8,025 nucleotides of DNA from AC-37 sp034663685 (GCA_034663685.1 JAXDJC010000110.1:1-8025), one strand, 5' to 3'. Positions 1-6,607 are shown, counted from the first letter of the stretch. Numbers and translations are program-made. Notes: generated from the letters alone by a model not told the origin.

Positions 1-740
1 GCCGGGCTGTTCGAGGAGTAGTAGAGGCGCTGGTCCGCGAGCTTGGCCACCTCGGAGAGCGTGGCGTCGGCGATCGCGATGGTGCCGGCGCGGCGGTGGC
101 GGGCGAGCTTCATGGCGCGAACCACCAGCGGGTGCGGCCGGCCGGCGCTGAAGCCGATCACCAGCGTGCGCTCGTCGATGCGGCCGAGGCGCGCGAGGCC
201 CTCCTGGCTCGGGCTGGCCACCACCTCGCAGCGGAGGTCGAGCAGCATCAGCAGGTGGCGCAGGTAGCTGGCGAAGAAGGCCATCTGGTCGGTGCCGCAC
301 AGAAGGGTGTGCTCGGAGCGCGATATCCGCTCCACGGCGGCGGCCACCTCGTCGCGGTCCAGCTTGCGCGCGGTCTCCGCCACGTTCACGTGGTCGGCGG
401 CCAGGGCGGCCTCGAACTCGGTCTGGTCGATCGGGAAGAGCGGCTGGGTCTCGAGCGCCTCGCCGGCCGGGGCGCCGCTGTCACGAGCGCGGCGGTACTC
501 CTCGCGCGCGGAGGCCTGGAGCTCCGGGAAGCCCTCGAAGCCGAGGGCCTGGGCGAAGCGCACGACGGTCGAGCTCGAGGTGTTGGCGCGGCGCGCCAGC
601 TCCTCGGCCGTGTGGAAGGCGGCCTCGTCGAGATGGTCCACGATGTACTGCCCCACGTCCTTCTGCGAGCGCGAGAACTCCTCGAAGCGCTGGCGGATCT
701 CGGCGGAGAGGGTGAGGGCCTGTGTGCCGGTGCGACTCAC
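1..740 (-). CDS. MurR/RpiR-family transcriptional regulator (HTH + SIS), C-terminus cut by window edge
   Basis: Probable DNA-binding regulator that senses a phosphosugar-type ligand. The visible part is 246 residues with no stop before base 1, so the C-terminus lies outside the window. Residues about 12-83 form the family's N-terminal helix-turn-helix: 'TAEELARRANTSSSTVVRFA' (44-63) followed by 'LGFEGFPELQ' (66-75) is the classic RpiR signature. Residues about 130-246 look like a SIS (sugar isomerase) domain, with 'TLLCGTDQMAFFASYL' and 'LVIGFSAGRPHP'. The second motif replaces the usual Ser/Thr-rich phosphosugar loop, so the ligand may differ from classical members. I chose the GTG at 740 because the HTH then starts after a normal-length leader. 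An in-frame ATG at 791 would add 17 residues, but their codons (GAA, GGA, ACT, GGT, AAT) are less GC-biased. It lies 70 bases after the STAS gene stop (19 if ATG 791 is used), so it is probably the distal gene of the run. The regulated genes cannot be identified here. Confidence 0.85.
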   Translation of the reverse strand, partial: MSRTGTQALTLSAEIRQRFEEFSRSQKDVGQYIVDHLDEAAFHTAEELARRANTSSSTVVRFAQALGFEGFPELQASAREEYRRARDSGAPAGEALETQPLFPIDQTEFEAALAADHVNVAETARKLDRDEVAAAVERISRSEHTLLCGTDQMAFFASYLRHLLMLLDLRCEVVASPSQEGLARLGRIDERTLVIGFSAGRPHPLVVRAMKLARHRRAGTIAIADATLSEVAKLADQRLYYSSNSP

Positions 741-760
741 GCCGGGGGGATTCGCCCGGC
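741..760 (-). repeat. Small GC inverted repeat just upstream of the RpiR-type start
   Basis: GCCGGG at 741-746 is the exact reverse complement of CCCGGC at 755-760, giving a 6-bp stem with an 8-base loop. It abuts the preferred GTG start at 740 and has no T-run, so it is not a convincing intrinsic terminator. It could fold in the mRNA leader or be chance in GC-rich DNA. If translation starts at ATG 791 it is simply coding sequence. Confidence 0.2.
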
Positions 761-810
761 GACCGACAGTTCCTTCCGGGACCCGCGCCATGACGGCGCG
801 GAAGTGCCCC

Positions 811-1134
811 TCAGCCCCGCGCGCGCTCCTTGGCGGCGGCCAGGTCCGGCTCCATCGGCGCGACCACGGTCACGTCCACCAGCTCCAGCACCCGGCGCAC
901 GTTCGAGGTCTCCGGGACCGCCAGCGCCAGCGTCTGCTGGCGGGCCATCAGCCGGGCAGCGAGGTCGAAGACCAGGTGCACGCCGGAGGAGTCGAGGTAG
1001 GTGGTGGCCGTGAGGTCGAGCACCAGGCCGACCGCGTCGTTGGGAACGGCGGCCGCCACGATCGACGCGATCCCGCGCGCGTTGGCGAGGTCGATCTCCT
1101 CGGGGAGAGCGGCGATCACCACGCGGTCGTCCAT
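811..1134 (-). CDS. STAS-domain anti-sigma factor antagonist (SpoIIAA/RsbV type)
   Basis: A 107-residue single-domain protein of the SpoIIAA/RsbV family. In that family the unphosphorylated form binds an RsbW-type kinase/anti-sigma factor and so releases a sigma factor; phosphorylation on a conserved serine blocks this. The core 'VLDLTATTYLDSSGVHLVFD' (38-57) contains the DSSG signature (48-51), and by family precedent one of S49/S50 is the phosphosite. It begins 29 bases after the stop of the phosphatase/kinase gene, so the two are almost certainly co-expressed and this is that protein's most likely substrate. Start choice is uncertain. ATG 1134 has no clear ribosome site. An in-frame TTG at 1167 overlaps the upstream stop (TTGA) and would add 11 residues. 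The length fits the family with either start. Confidence 0.88.
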   Translation of the reverse strand: MDDRVVIAALPEEIDLANARGIASIVAAAVPNDAVGLVLDLTATTYLDSSGVHLVFDLAARLMARQQTLALAVPETSNVRRVLELVDVTVVAPMEPDLAAAKERARG

Positions 1135-1163
1135 CGTGATGTGTGGCGGTGTGGCGCCGGAGA

Positions 1164-3314
1164 TCAAGTCCGCCCCGCGATTCTGCGTCTCATGGTGATT
1201 GCGGTTCCACGGTCGGTGCTGTCCACCTGCACGTCGTCCATCAGCTCCTCCATCATGGCCAGGCCGCGCCCGCGGTGCGATCCGCGCGCCGGCCGCCAGC
1301 GGCCCTCGTCCATCACGGATACCACGAGAGAGCCATCCTCCACGGTCGCCTCCAGCCGGAAGTGCGCCTCGCTCGGGCCGTAGGCGTGCTCGATGGCGTT
1401 GGCCGCCGCCTCGCCCACCGCCACCATCACGTCGTAGGCGCTCGCCTCGTCCATCCCGATCCGCCGAAGCCAGTCGCCGAGCGCGCGCCGCATGACCGCC
1501 AGCGAGCCCGGATCGGCCGCCAGGTGCAGCTCGAGCCGCTTGGCCGCCTCGGCCGGGATGCGGACCGCCAGCACCGCCACGTCGTCGGCCACCGTGCCCG
1601 CGCCGGCTGCGGCCAGCAGCCCGTCGCACAGCTCGTCGGGCGCCCTCCCGGCCAGGGACGCGACGGAGGATGCGAGATCGCGGAGCCCCGCCTCGATCGC
1701 GGTGCCGCGGCGCTCCACGAGCCCATCCGTGTAGAGCACGAGCGTCTCGCCGCGCTCGACCTGGAAGGTGCTGCTCTCGTAGCGCCGGGCCGCGACCACG
1801 CCGACCGGCCGCGAGCTGACGCACTCGAGCAGCCGGCCCTCGCCCGACGGCGGCACGACCAGCGGCGGGAGATGGCCGGCCACCGCGATCTCGAGGGTGC
1901 CGTCGGCGGGGTCTAGGACCCCGTAGGCGACGGTGGCCATCTCGCGCTCACCCAGGCCGCGGACCAGGCGGTCGAGCTTGTCGAGGACGGGACCGGGACC
2001 GTCGCCGTCGAGCGCGTAGGCCCGCAGCGCGATCCGCATCTGGCCCATCACCGCGGCGGCCCGGAGCCCGCGGCTCACCACGTCCCCGATCGCGATCCCC
2101 ACGCGGCCCTTGGGCAGCACCACCACGTCGTACCAGTCCCCGCCCACGTGGGCGTCGTCGGCGCCGGTGAGGTAGCGGGCGGCGATCTCGAGGTTGGGGA
2201 TCTGCGGAAGCTGTGCCGGCAGCAGCGTGCGCTGGAGCAGCTCGGCGATCGTGTGCTGGCGGGCGCGGTCCACGCCGAGCGCGATCCGCTCGGCGGCCCG
2301 CTCGAGCAGCCCGATCTCGACCGGCGTGAACCTGCGCGGCGTGAACGAACCCACGTGCAGCACGCCGATCACGCGCTCCTCGACCGCGAGCGGCACGCCG
2401 AGCAGGGTCCGGATCCCCTTCTCCCGCAGCAGCGGATTGAGCACGTCGCCGTGTTTCACCTCCTCGAGCAGGATCGGCTCCCTCTGCGCGGCGATCCGGC
2501 CCGCGAACCCCTTGCCGATCGGGATCCGCACACCGCGCTCGACCTCCTCCTCGAGGCCGCGGGCGGCGCGGGCCACCAGCTCGTCGCCCTCGGCCGAGAC
2601 GAGCAGAACTGCGACGGTGTCGACCGCGAGCACCTCGCGCACGCGCTCGAGCATCTCGGAGAGCACCTCGTCGTCCAGCGAGAGCCGGCCGAGCGCCACG
2701 TCGGTGATCGCCTGGAGCTGCACGAGCTCGTCGGCCCGGCGCTCCGCGGCGGCGCGGGCGGTCCGCTCGGAATGCACCAGGCGGGCGCGCTCGATGGCCA
2801 GCGCCATGCGGTCGGCCGCGAGCTGGAGCAGGCCGGCGTCGTCGTCGCTGAAGTCGCGCGGGCGGAGCGATCCGATGTGCAGCACGCCGAGAACGGCGCC
2901 CTCCACGAGCATCGGCACGCCGAGCAGCGAGGCGACACCCTTCTCGATCAGGATCTCGTTGACCACGTTGTCGCGCGTGACCTCGGGCAGGAAGATCGCG
3001 CGGCGCTCCGCGGCCACGCGACCGGCGAACCCGTCGCCGAGCGGGATCCGCACGCCGCGCTCGACCTCCTCCTCGAGCCCCTTCGCCGCGCGCGCCACCA
3101 GCACGCCCTCCTCCGGGTCCAGCAGCAGGATCGCGATCGTGTCCACCCCGAGGATCTCGCGCAGGCGCACGAGCAGGGTCTCGAGGAGATCGTCGAGATC
3201 GAGGTGCGCCAGCGCCGCCTCGGTGATCGCGCTCAGGTGCTGGAGGCGGGCATCCGCGGCGTGGAGCGCATGGACCTCGGGAGCCGCGGCCGCTCCCGGA
3301 CGGGGGTACGCCAT
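1164..3314 (-). CDS. GAF-GAF-SpoIIE phosphatase-HATPase sensor protein (RsbU/RsbW fusion)
   Basis: A 716-residue soluble regulator with no membrane segment seen. Domains in order are GAF1 (about 30-178), GAF2 (about 204-352), a PPM/SpoIIE serine phosphatase (about 355-585) and an RsbW-like histidine-kinase-type ATPase (about 592-712). Phosphatase motifs include GGDWYD (391-396), GDVVSRG (410-416), AGHLPP (479-484), LYTDG (527-531) and the DD pair (577-578). These supply the metal-binding aspartates, but the usual GDVxG[HK]G loop reads GDVVSRG. ATPase motifs are the N box E635/N639/H643, D669-E-G671 and GRGL (682-685). By family logic, the phosphatase half dephosphorylates and the kinase half phosphorylates a STAS antagonist, with the GAF domains sensing a ligand, gas or redox signal. 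The STAS gene follows 29 bases downstream. Mycobacterium tuberculosis Rv1364c has the phosphatase, kinase and STAS parts in one chain; here the STAS part is separate. The ATG at 3314 starts 9 bases after the upstream stop, without an obvious Shine-Dalgarno, so translation may be coupled. Confidence 0.95.
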   Translation of the reverse strand: MAYPRPGAAAAPEVHALHAADARLQHLSAITEAALAHLDLDDLLETLLVRLREILGVDTIAILLLDPEEGVLVARAAKGLEEEVERGVRIPLGDGFAGRVAAERRAIFLPEVTRDNVVNEILIEKGVASLLGVPMLVEGAVLGVLHIGSLRPRDFSDDDAGLLQLAADRMALAIERARLVHSERTARAAAERRADELVQLQAITDVALGRLSLDDEVLSEMLERVREVLAVDTVAVLLVSAEGDELVARAARGLEEEVERGVRIPIGKGFAGRIAAQREPILLEEVKHGDVLNPLLREKGIRTLLGVPLAVEERVIGVLHVGSFTPRRFTPVEIGLLERAAERIALGVDRARQHTIAELLQRTLLPAQLPQIPNLEIAARYLTGADDAHVGGDWYDVVVLPKGRVGIAIGDVVSRGLRAAAVMGQMRIALRAYALDGDGPGPVLDKLDRLVRGLGEREMATVAYGVLDPADGTLEIAVAGHLPPLVVPPSGEGRLLECVSSRPVGVVAARRYESSTFQVERGETLVLYTDGLVERRGTAIEAGLRDLASSVASLAGRAPDELCDGLLAAAGAGTVADDVAVLAVRIPAEAAKRLELHLAADPGSLAVMRRALGDWLRRIGMDEASAYDVMVAVGEAAANAIEHAYGPSEAHFRLEATVEDGSLVVSVMDEGRWRPARGSHRGRGLAMMEELMDDVQVDSTDRGTAITMRRRIAGRT
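2522..2555. repeat. Copy 2 of a 34-base direct repeat inside the GAF2 coding region
   Basis: This matches 3044-3077 at 33 of 34 bases (one A/G difference) by direct reading. The offset of 522 bases is exactly 174 codons, so both copies lie in the same frame and at the same place in the two GAF domains. Each encodes the motif ending in EEEVERGVRIP. It reflects internal domain duplication rather than a mobile element. Confidence 0.75.
3044..3077. repeat. Copy 1 of a 34-base direct repeat inside the GAF1 coding region
   Basis: Partner of 2522-2555 and part of the duplicated GAF module. The protein-level match extends beyond the near-identical DNA core, for example 'GFAGRVAAERR' in GAF1 against 'GFAGRIAAQRE' in GAF2. 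Confidence 0.75.
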
Positions 3315-3323
3315 GCCGGAAGG

Positions 3324-3815
3324 TTAAACCGCCGCCCGGAGATGCTCCCGGTACTGGAGCGGCCCGTTGAAGATCCGGTCCACGAAGCCGTGGCTGCGGT
3401 CGAACGCCCAGCTCAGGAGGATCACCTTCACGTGCACGGTGGCGATCAGGTCGCGCACCTCCGGGACGGGCTCGCTGCCGTGGCCGGCCACGGCCCCGAG
3501 CTGGTTCGACAGCTCGATGAAGCGCTCGATCCGCCGCGCGCGCTCCTCCCGGTCGAGTCCCTCCCAGCTGGGCGCCAGCTCCTCGCGGTAGAAGCGCTCG
3601 CCGTCGATCCCGCGCCCCTTGAGCCAGCGGATGTCGGTGGTGGCCGCGCCGGCGAACACGTCGCGGCAGAGCGGCTCGAGCAGGAACTCGCCGGCCGAGG
3701 TGCGGTACAGCTCGCGGGTCTCCTCGAGCTCCTCCTCCACGAACTCGCGCGACTCCTCGTCGACGAGTCGGCGGCTCCAGCTTCGCGTGTCCCTCCGTGG
3801 CCTGCGAATTCTCAA
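3324..3815 (-). CDS. Uncharacterised 163-aa charged, helical protein between ligD and the phosphatase/kinase gene
   Basis: I do not recognise a family. The N-terminus (1-16) is arginine-rich (RIRRPRRDTRSWSRR). It is followed by a strongly acidic stretch with helical character (about 19-37, VDEESREFVEEELEETREL), then a mixed helical region with conserved-looking aromatic residues (DIRWLKGRGIDGERFYREEL, 61-80; FIELSNQ, 99-105) and a C-terminal hydrophobic helix with aromatics (VKVILLSWAFDRSHGF, 129-144). There is no signal peptide or clear membrane span. Its sandwiched position supports it being real: the TTG start overlaps the ligD stop (TTGA at 3815-3812) and its stop is 9 bases before the next gene's ATG. 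A GTG at 3740 (residue 26), with GAGGAG upstream, is an alternative start that would remove the arginine-rich head. A role linked to DNA repair or stress signalling would be guesswork from neighbours. Ku can be excluded on length and sequence. Confidence 0.7.
   Translation of the reverse strand: MRIRRPRRDTRSWSRRLVDEESREFVEEELEETRELYRTSAGEFLLEPLCRDVFAGAATTDIRWLKGRGIDGERFYREELAPSWEGLDREERARRIERFIELSNQLGAVAGHGSEPVPEVRDLIATVHVKVILLSWAFDRSHGFVDRIFNGPLQYREHLRAAV
3812..3815 (-). promoter_or_regulatory. TTGA stop/start overlap between ligD and the 163-aa gene
   Basis: Read on the minus strand, the four bases are TTGA. TTG would be the start codon of the 163-aa gene and TGA is the ligD stop. This is the TTG version of the common ATGA/GTGA overlap used for translational coupling, and no strong Shine-Dalgarno precedes it. 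A similar TTGA occurs at 1167-1164, at the junction with the STAS gene. Confidence 0.5.
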
Positions 3816-6169
3816 AACGACGGCAGCTCCTGCTTGAGCGTCAACACCGGCGCGAACAGGTCCCCCAGCTCATCCGCGCGGGAGAGCACCTGGTCGGAGT
3901 CGAACGTAAGCACGTCCGCGCTCTCCTTGCGCAGGCAGGCCTCCACCTCGTCCCAGCTCACGGGGGTCGAGACGGTCGGGCGCTCCTTCGCGCGCAGCGA
4001 GTAGACGTTGACCGTGGTCTTGTGCTCGTCGTTCTGGCTCCAGTCCACGAGCACCTTGCCGGGCCGCAGGCTCTTGGTCATGCGCGAGACCACGTGGTCG
4101 GGGTGCTGCTTCTCGAGCAGCTCCGCCACCGCGCGCGAGAACGGCTTGGTCTCGGCGTAGCTCGTCTCCACGTTCAGCGGCACGTAGACCTGGAGCCCCT
4201 TCGAGCCGGACGTCTTGGGGAAGCTCTCGAGGCCGAGGCCCCCGAACAGGTCCCGCACCCAGAGGCCCACGCGGCAGCAGTCCACGACGTCGGCCGGGGC
4301 GCCCGGGTCGAGGTCGAACACCATCATCGTTGGGCGCTCGACGTCGGCCGCGAGCGACAGCGACGTGTGCAGCTCGAGGTCCGCGAGGTTGGCGAGCCAG
4401 ACCAGCGTCGGCAGGTCGTTGGCGAGGCAGTAGTCGATGCTGCCCTTGTTGCGGCGGCTGTGGACGGCGGCCGTCTCCACCCAGCCGGGCCGGTGCGACG
4501 GGCACTGCTTCTCGTAGAAGAACTCGGCCTCCACCCCGTTCGGGTAGCGCTTGAGCGTGAGTGGCCGGCCGTGCAGGTGCGGGAGCACGACCGCCCCGAT
4601 CCGCGCGTAGTAGTCGATCACCTGGCCCTTGGTGAAGCCGGCCTTCGGGTAGAGGACCTTGTCGAGGTTGGAGAGCCGCAGCTTGTGCCCCTCGACTGTG
4701 GCCTCGAACGCGTTGTCCTTGAGCTTGCGCAGCGGGCCGAGCGTCTCCTCGCCGGACTCGTCCGTGCCCGAGGGGAGGCCCTTGTAGACGGGATGGCGGA
4801 GCAGCCCCTCGGAGGTCCACTCGGTGTACTCGACCTCGCAGGCGAGCTCCGGCTCCACGAACGCGGCGCCGCGCGGCGGCCTGGGCTCGCCCTCGAACGG
4901 GGACCCCCTGCGCCTGAGCGGCGCGAGGAGCTCCTCCAGCTCGCGCAGGGCCCGGTCCGTGAAGCCGCTGCCCACCCGGCCGGCGTAGCGGAAGCGCCCG
5001 TCCGGCTCGTGGAGGCCCACGAGAAGGGCGCCGATCGTGTTCTCGCGCTTGCCCTCGCCGGGCAGCCAGCCGCCGATCACCAGCTCCTGGCGGCGCTTGT
5101 TCTTGACCTTGATCCAGTGCGGCGAGCGGCGGCCGGGCTCGTACGGGCTCCCGAGGCGCTTGGCCACGATCCCCTCGAGGCCCTGCTGCTCGCTCGCGTC
5201 CTTGAGCGCGCTGCCCTCCCCCGGGTGGGCGGCGGGAGTCCGCCAGTTGGGGCCCTCCAGGCCCAGCTCCTCGAGCTTCGCGCGCCGCTCCTCGTACGGG
5301 AGCGCCATCAGGCTGCGGTCGTCGAGATAGAGGAGGTCGAAGATCGCGAGCACCACCGGGATCTCCTTCGCGCGGCGCTTGACGCGGCTCTCGCCGGTGA
5401 GGTGCATGCGGCTCTGGAGGCGCTCGAAGCTCGGCCTGCCGTTCTCGTCGAAGGCCACGATCTCGCCGTCGAGCACGGCGTCGCGCGAGCCGAGCTGGCG
5501 GTTCAGCGGCCGCAGCTCGGGATAGCGGTCGGTCATGTCGGTCAGGCGGCGGCCCTCGATCCGGAAGCGGCCGGGCTGCGAGTAGACCAGCGCGCGCACG
5601 CCGTCCCACTTGATCTCGAACGACCAGCGCTCCTCGTCGGCGGGCAGCTTGCCGGCGCCGGCCAGCATCGGCACGAGGTGCTCGGGCATGGGCTCGCGGT
5701 CGGGATCGACCGGCGGGTCCATCCGGTGGATCATCCAGTCCCTCTCGTCCTTCCCCGCACGGAAGAGCACGTACCTGCCGGTGAGCCGCTCGCCGTGGAA
5801 GGTCACGATCACCTCGTCGTCGCGGAACTTCTCGGCCTCGTAGGTGCCCGTGTCCCAGACCTTCATCGTGCCGGCGCCGTACTCGCCCTTCGGGATCTCG
5901 CCCTCGAAGTCGATGTACTCGATCGGATGGTCCTCGGTGTGGACCGCCTTGCGGTTCTCCTTGGGGTCCTGCGGGATCCCGTTCGGGATCGCCCACGACG
6001 CCAGCACGCCGTCGTGCTCGAGCCGCAGGTCCCAGTGCAGGCGGCGGGCGTGGTGCTCCTGGACCACGAACCGGGGCAGCTTGGATCGCCTGCCCCGCTT
6101 CCCGCCCGCCGGCTCGGCGGTCTTCTCGAAGTCGCGCTTCTTCTTGTAGGAGGCGAGCTTCTCGGCCAC
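3812..6169 (-). CDS. ligD: ATP-dependent DNA ligase D, PE-LIG-POL order (bacterial NHEJ)
   Basis: A complete 785-residue multifunctional end-joining enzyme. The phosphoesterase domain (about 1-160) keeps the metal and catalytic pattern known from Pseudomonas LigD: H39, H45, D47, R49, H81 and Y85 with the same spacing. The ATP-dependent ligase domain (about 165-460) has the nucleotidylated lysine K187 in EIKWDG, DGEIV (234-238), EGIVAKR (332-338) and WIKVK (352-356). The archaeo-eukaryotic primase-type polymerase domain (about 490-780) has the metal motif DLDP (D619, D621), TSGSKGLQVYVPL (653-665) and D709 in VDWSQN. All three activities look intact: end cleaning, templated or untemplated fill-in, and sealing. 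The order matches Pseudomonas LigD (PE-LIG-POL) rather than mycobacterial LigD (POL-PE-LIG). LigD normally acts with Ku, and no Ku gene lies in the window. The start is GTG at 6169, where the conserved PE N-terminus begins; no clear Shine-Dalgarno is seen. It is followed without a gap by the 163-aa gene and the signalling genes. Confidence 0.97.
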   Translation of the reverse strand: MAEKLASYKKKRDFEKTAEPAGGKRGRRSKLPRFVVQEHHARRLHWDLRLEHDGVLASWAIPNGIPQDPKENRKAVHTEDHPIEYIDFEGEIPKGEYGAGTMKVWDTGTYEAEKFRDDEVIVTFHGERLTGRYVLFRAGKDERDWMIHRMDPPVDPDREPMPEHLVPMLAGAGKLPADEERWSFEIKWDGVRALVYSQPGRFRIEGRRLTDMTDRYPELRPLNRQLGSRDAVLDGEIVAFDENGRPSFERLQSRMHLTGESRVKRRAKEIPVVLAIFDLLYLDDRSLMALPYEERRAKLEELGLEGPNWRTPAAHPGEGSALKDASEQQGLEGIVAKRLGSPYEPGRRSPHWIKVKNKRRQELVIGGWLPGEGKRENTIGALLVGLHEPDGRFRYAGRVGSGFTDRALRELEELLAPLRRRGSPFEGEPRPPRGAAFVEPELACEVEYTEWTSEGLLRHPVYKGLPSGTDESGEETLGPLRKLKDNAFEATVEGHKLRLSNLDKVLYPKAGFTKGQVIDYYARIGAVVLPHLHGRPLTLKRYPNGVEAEFFYEKQCPSHRPGWVETAAVHSRRNKGSIDYCLANDLPTLVWLANLADLELHTSLSLAADVERPTMMVFDLDPGAPADVVDCCRVGLWVRDLFGGLGLESFPKTSGSKGLQVYVPLNVETSYAETKPFSRAVAELLEKQHPDHVVSRMTKSLRPGKVLVDWSQNDEHKTTVNVYSLRAKERPTVSTPVSWDEVEACLRKESADVLTFDSDQVLSRADELGDLFAPVLTLKQELPSF

Positions 6170-6200
6170 GGGTCAGACGGTACCCGCGCTTCGATCCGGC

Positions 6201-6218
6201 GCGCTCACGCAGGAGCGT
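6201..6218. repeat. Short hairpin in the gap between the RsbW-like gene and ligD
   Basis: CGCTC at 6202-6206 pairs with GAGCG at 6213-6217, and a G-T wobble can extend it by one pair, around a 6-base loop. It lies in the 57-base gap 3' of the small ATPase gene and 5' of ligD. There is no T-run on either strand, so a terminator call is weak. It may simply mark the end of the upstream transcript or be chance. Confidence 0.2.
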
Positions 6219-6226
6219 GTCGTTGA

Positions 6227-6607
6227 CTAATCGCTGTCAGGGCACTCGAACCAGACGCACGAGCAGCCGTTGCGCTCGATGCCCCAGTCGCGAGTCATCG
6301 ACTCCACGAGCTGGAGGCCGAGGCCGCCCGGCTCGAGCAGGTCCGGCTCGTGGGGGTCCCAGCCGAAGCTGTCGCCCTGGCTGCAGACCTTCCCGTGCAC
6401 GCACTCGCCCTCGCGCCGAAGCGTGACCGAGAGCGGCGCCCCGCGCCCGCTGTCGCCGTGCACCACGGCGTTGGTCACGAGCTCCGAGACGATCAGCTCC
6501 ACCGTGCCGCGCGTCGAGTCGTCGAGGTTCAGACGCCGCACGAGGGCGCGCGCGTGGCGCGGCACCTCGGGGGCGGCGGCGAACCGCTCCTTGATCACCT
6601 CGGCCAC
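6227..6607 (-). CDS. Small RsbW-like GHKL ATPase (putative anti-sigma factor/serine kinase) with a degenerate G1 box
   Basis: A 126-residue protein, the usual size for a stand-alone HATPase domain of the RsbW/SpoIIAB-like class found in many copies in actinobacteria. The N box 'SELVTNAVVHG' (41-51; E42, N46, H50) and the glycine-rich lid 'GGLGLQLVESM' (94-104) are clear. The normal VxDxGxGF motif, whose aspartate contacts adenine, reads VCSQGDSF (74-81), so the aspartate is replaced by serine and the second glycine is lost. Five cysteines occur (69, 75, 115, 117, 122), three of them in the last 12 residues. Family members bind sigma factors or phosphorylate STAS proteins; here ATP use may be altered or lost. 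The start is GTG at 6607 with no clear ribosome site, and another in-frame GTG lies three codons later. It is divergent from the ECF sigma gene and 57 bases upstream of ligD in the same direction. Confidence 0.85.
   Translation of the reverse strand: MAEVIKERFAAAPEVPRHARALVRRLNLDDSTRGTVELIVSELVTNAVVHGDSGRGAPLSVTLRREGECVHGKVCSQGDSFGWDPHEPDLLEPGGLGLQLVESMTRDWGIERNGCSCVWFECPDSD

Noticed and set aside
1135..1824. A long minus-strand frame leading into the STAS gene from inside the phosphatase/kinase gene
   Set aside because: Upstream of about 1167 it is out of frame with the well-supported HATPase coding sequence and is Arg/Gly-rich noise. Only the part from 1134 (or TTG 1167) is a real STAS protein.
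3324..3815. The 163-aa gene as a Ku homologue
   Set aside because: Bacterial Ku proteins are about 250-300 residues with a recognisable beta-barrel core. No such sequence is present, despite the neighbouring ligD.
2148..4004. A 618-codon plus-strand open frame antisense to the GAF/phosphatase and 163-aa genes
   Set aside because: It crosses three real minus-strand genes and reads as repetitive Arg/Glu/His/Leu sequence with no domain. It is a shadow of high third-position GC.
3797..6226. An 809-codon open frame on the plus strand spanning all of ligD
   Set aside because: It is antisense to a complete ligase D with intact motifs. Its composition (Leu, Val, His, Glu and Arg in monotonous runs) is what GC-biased codons give on the opposite strand, and no family motif is visible.
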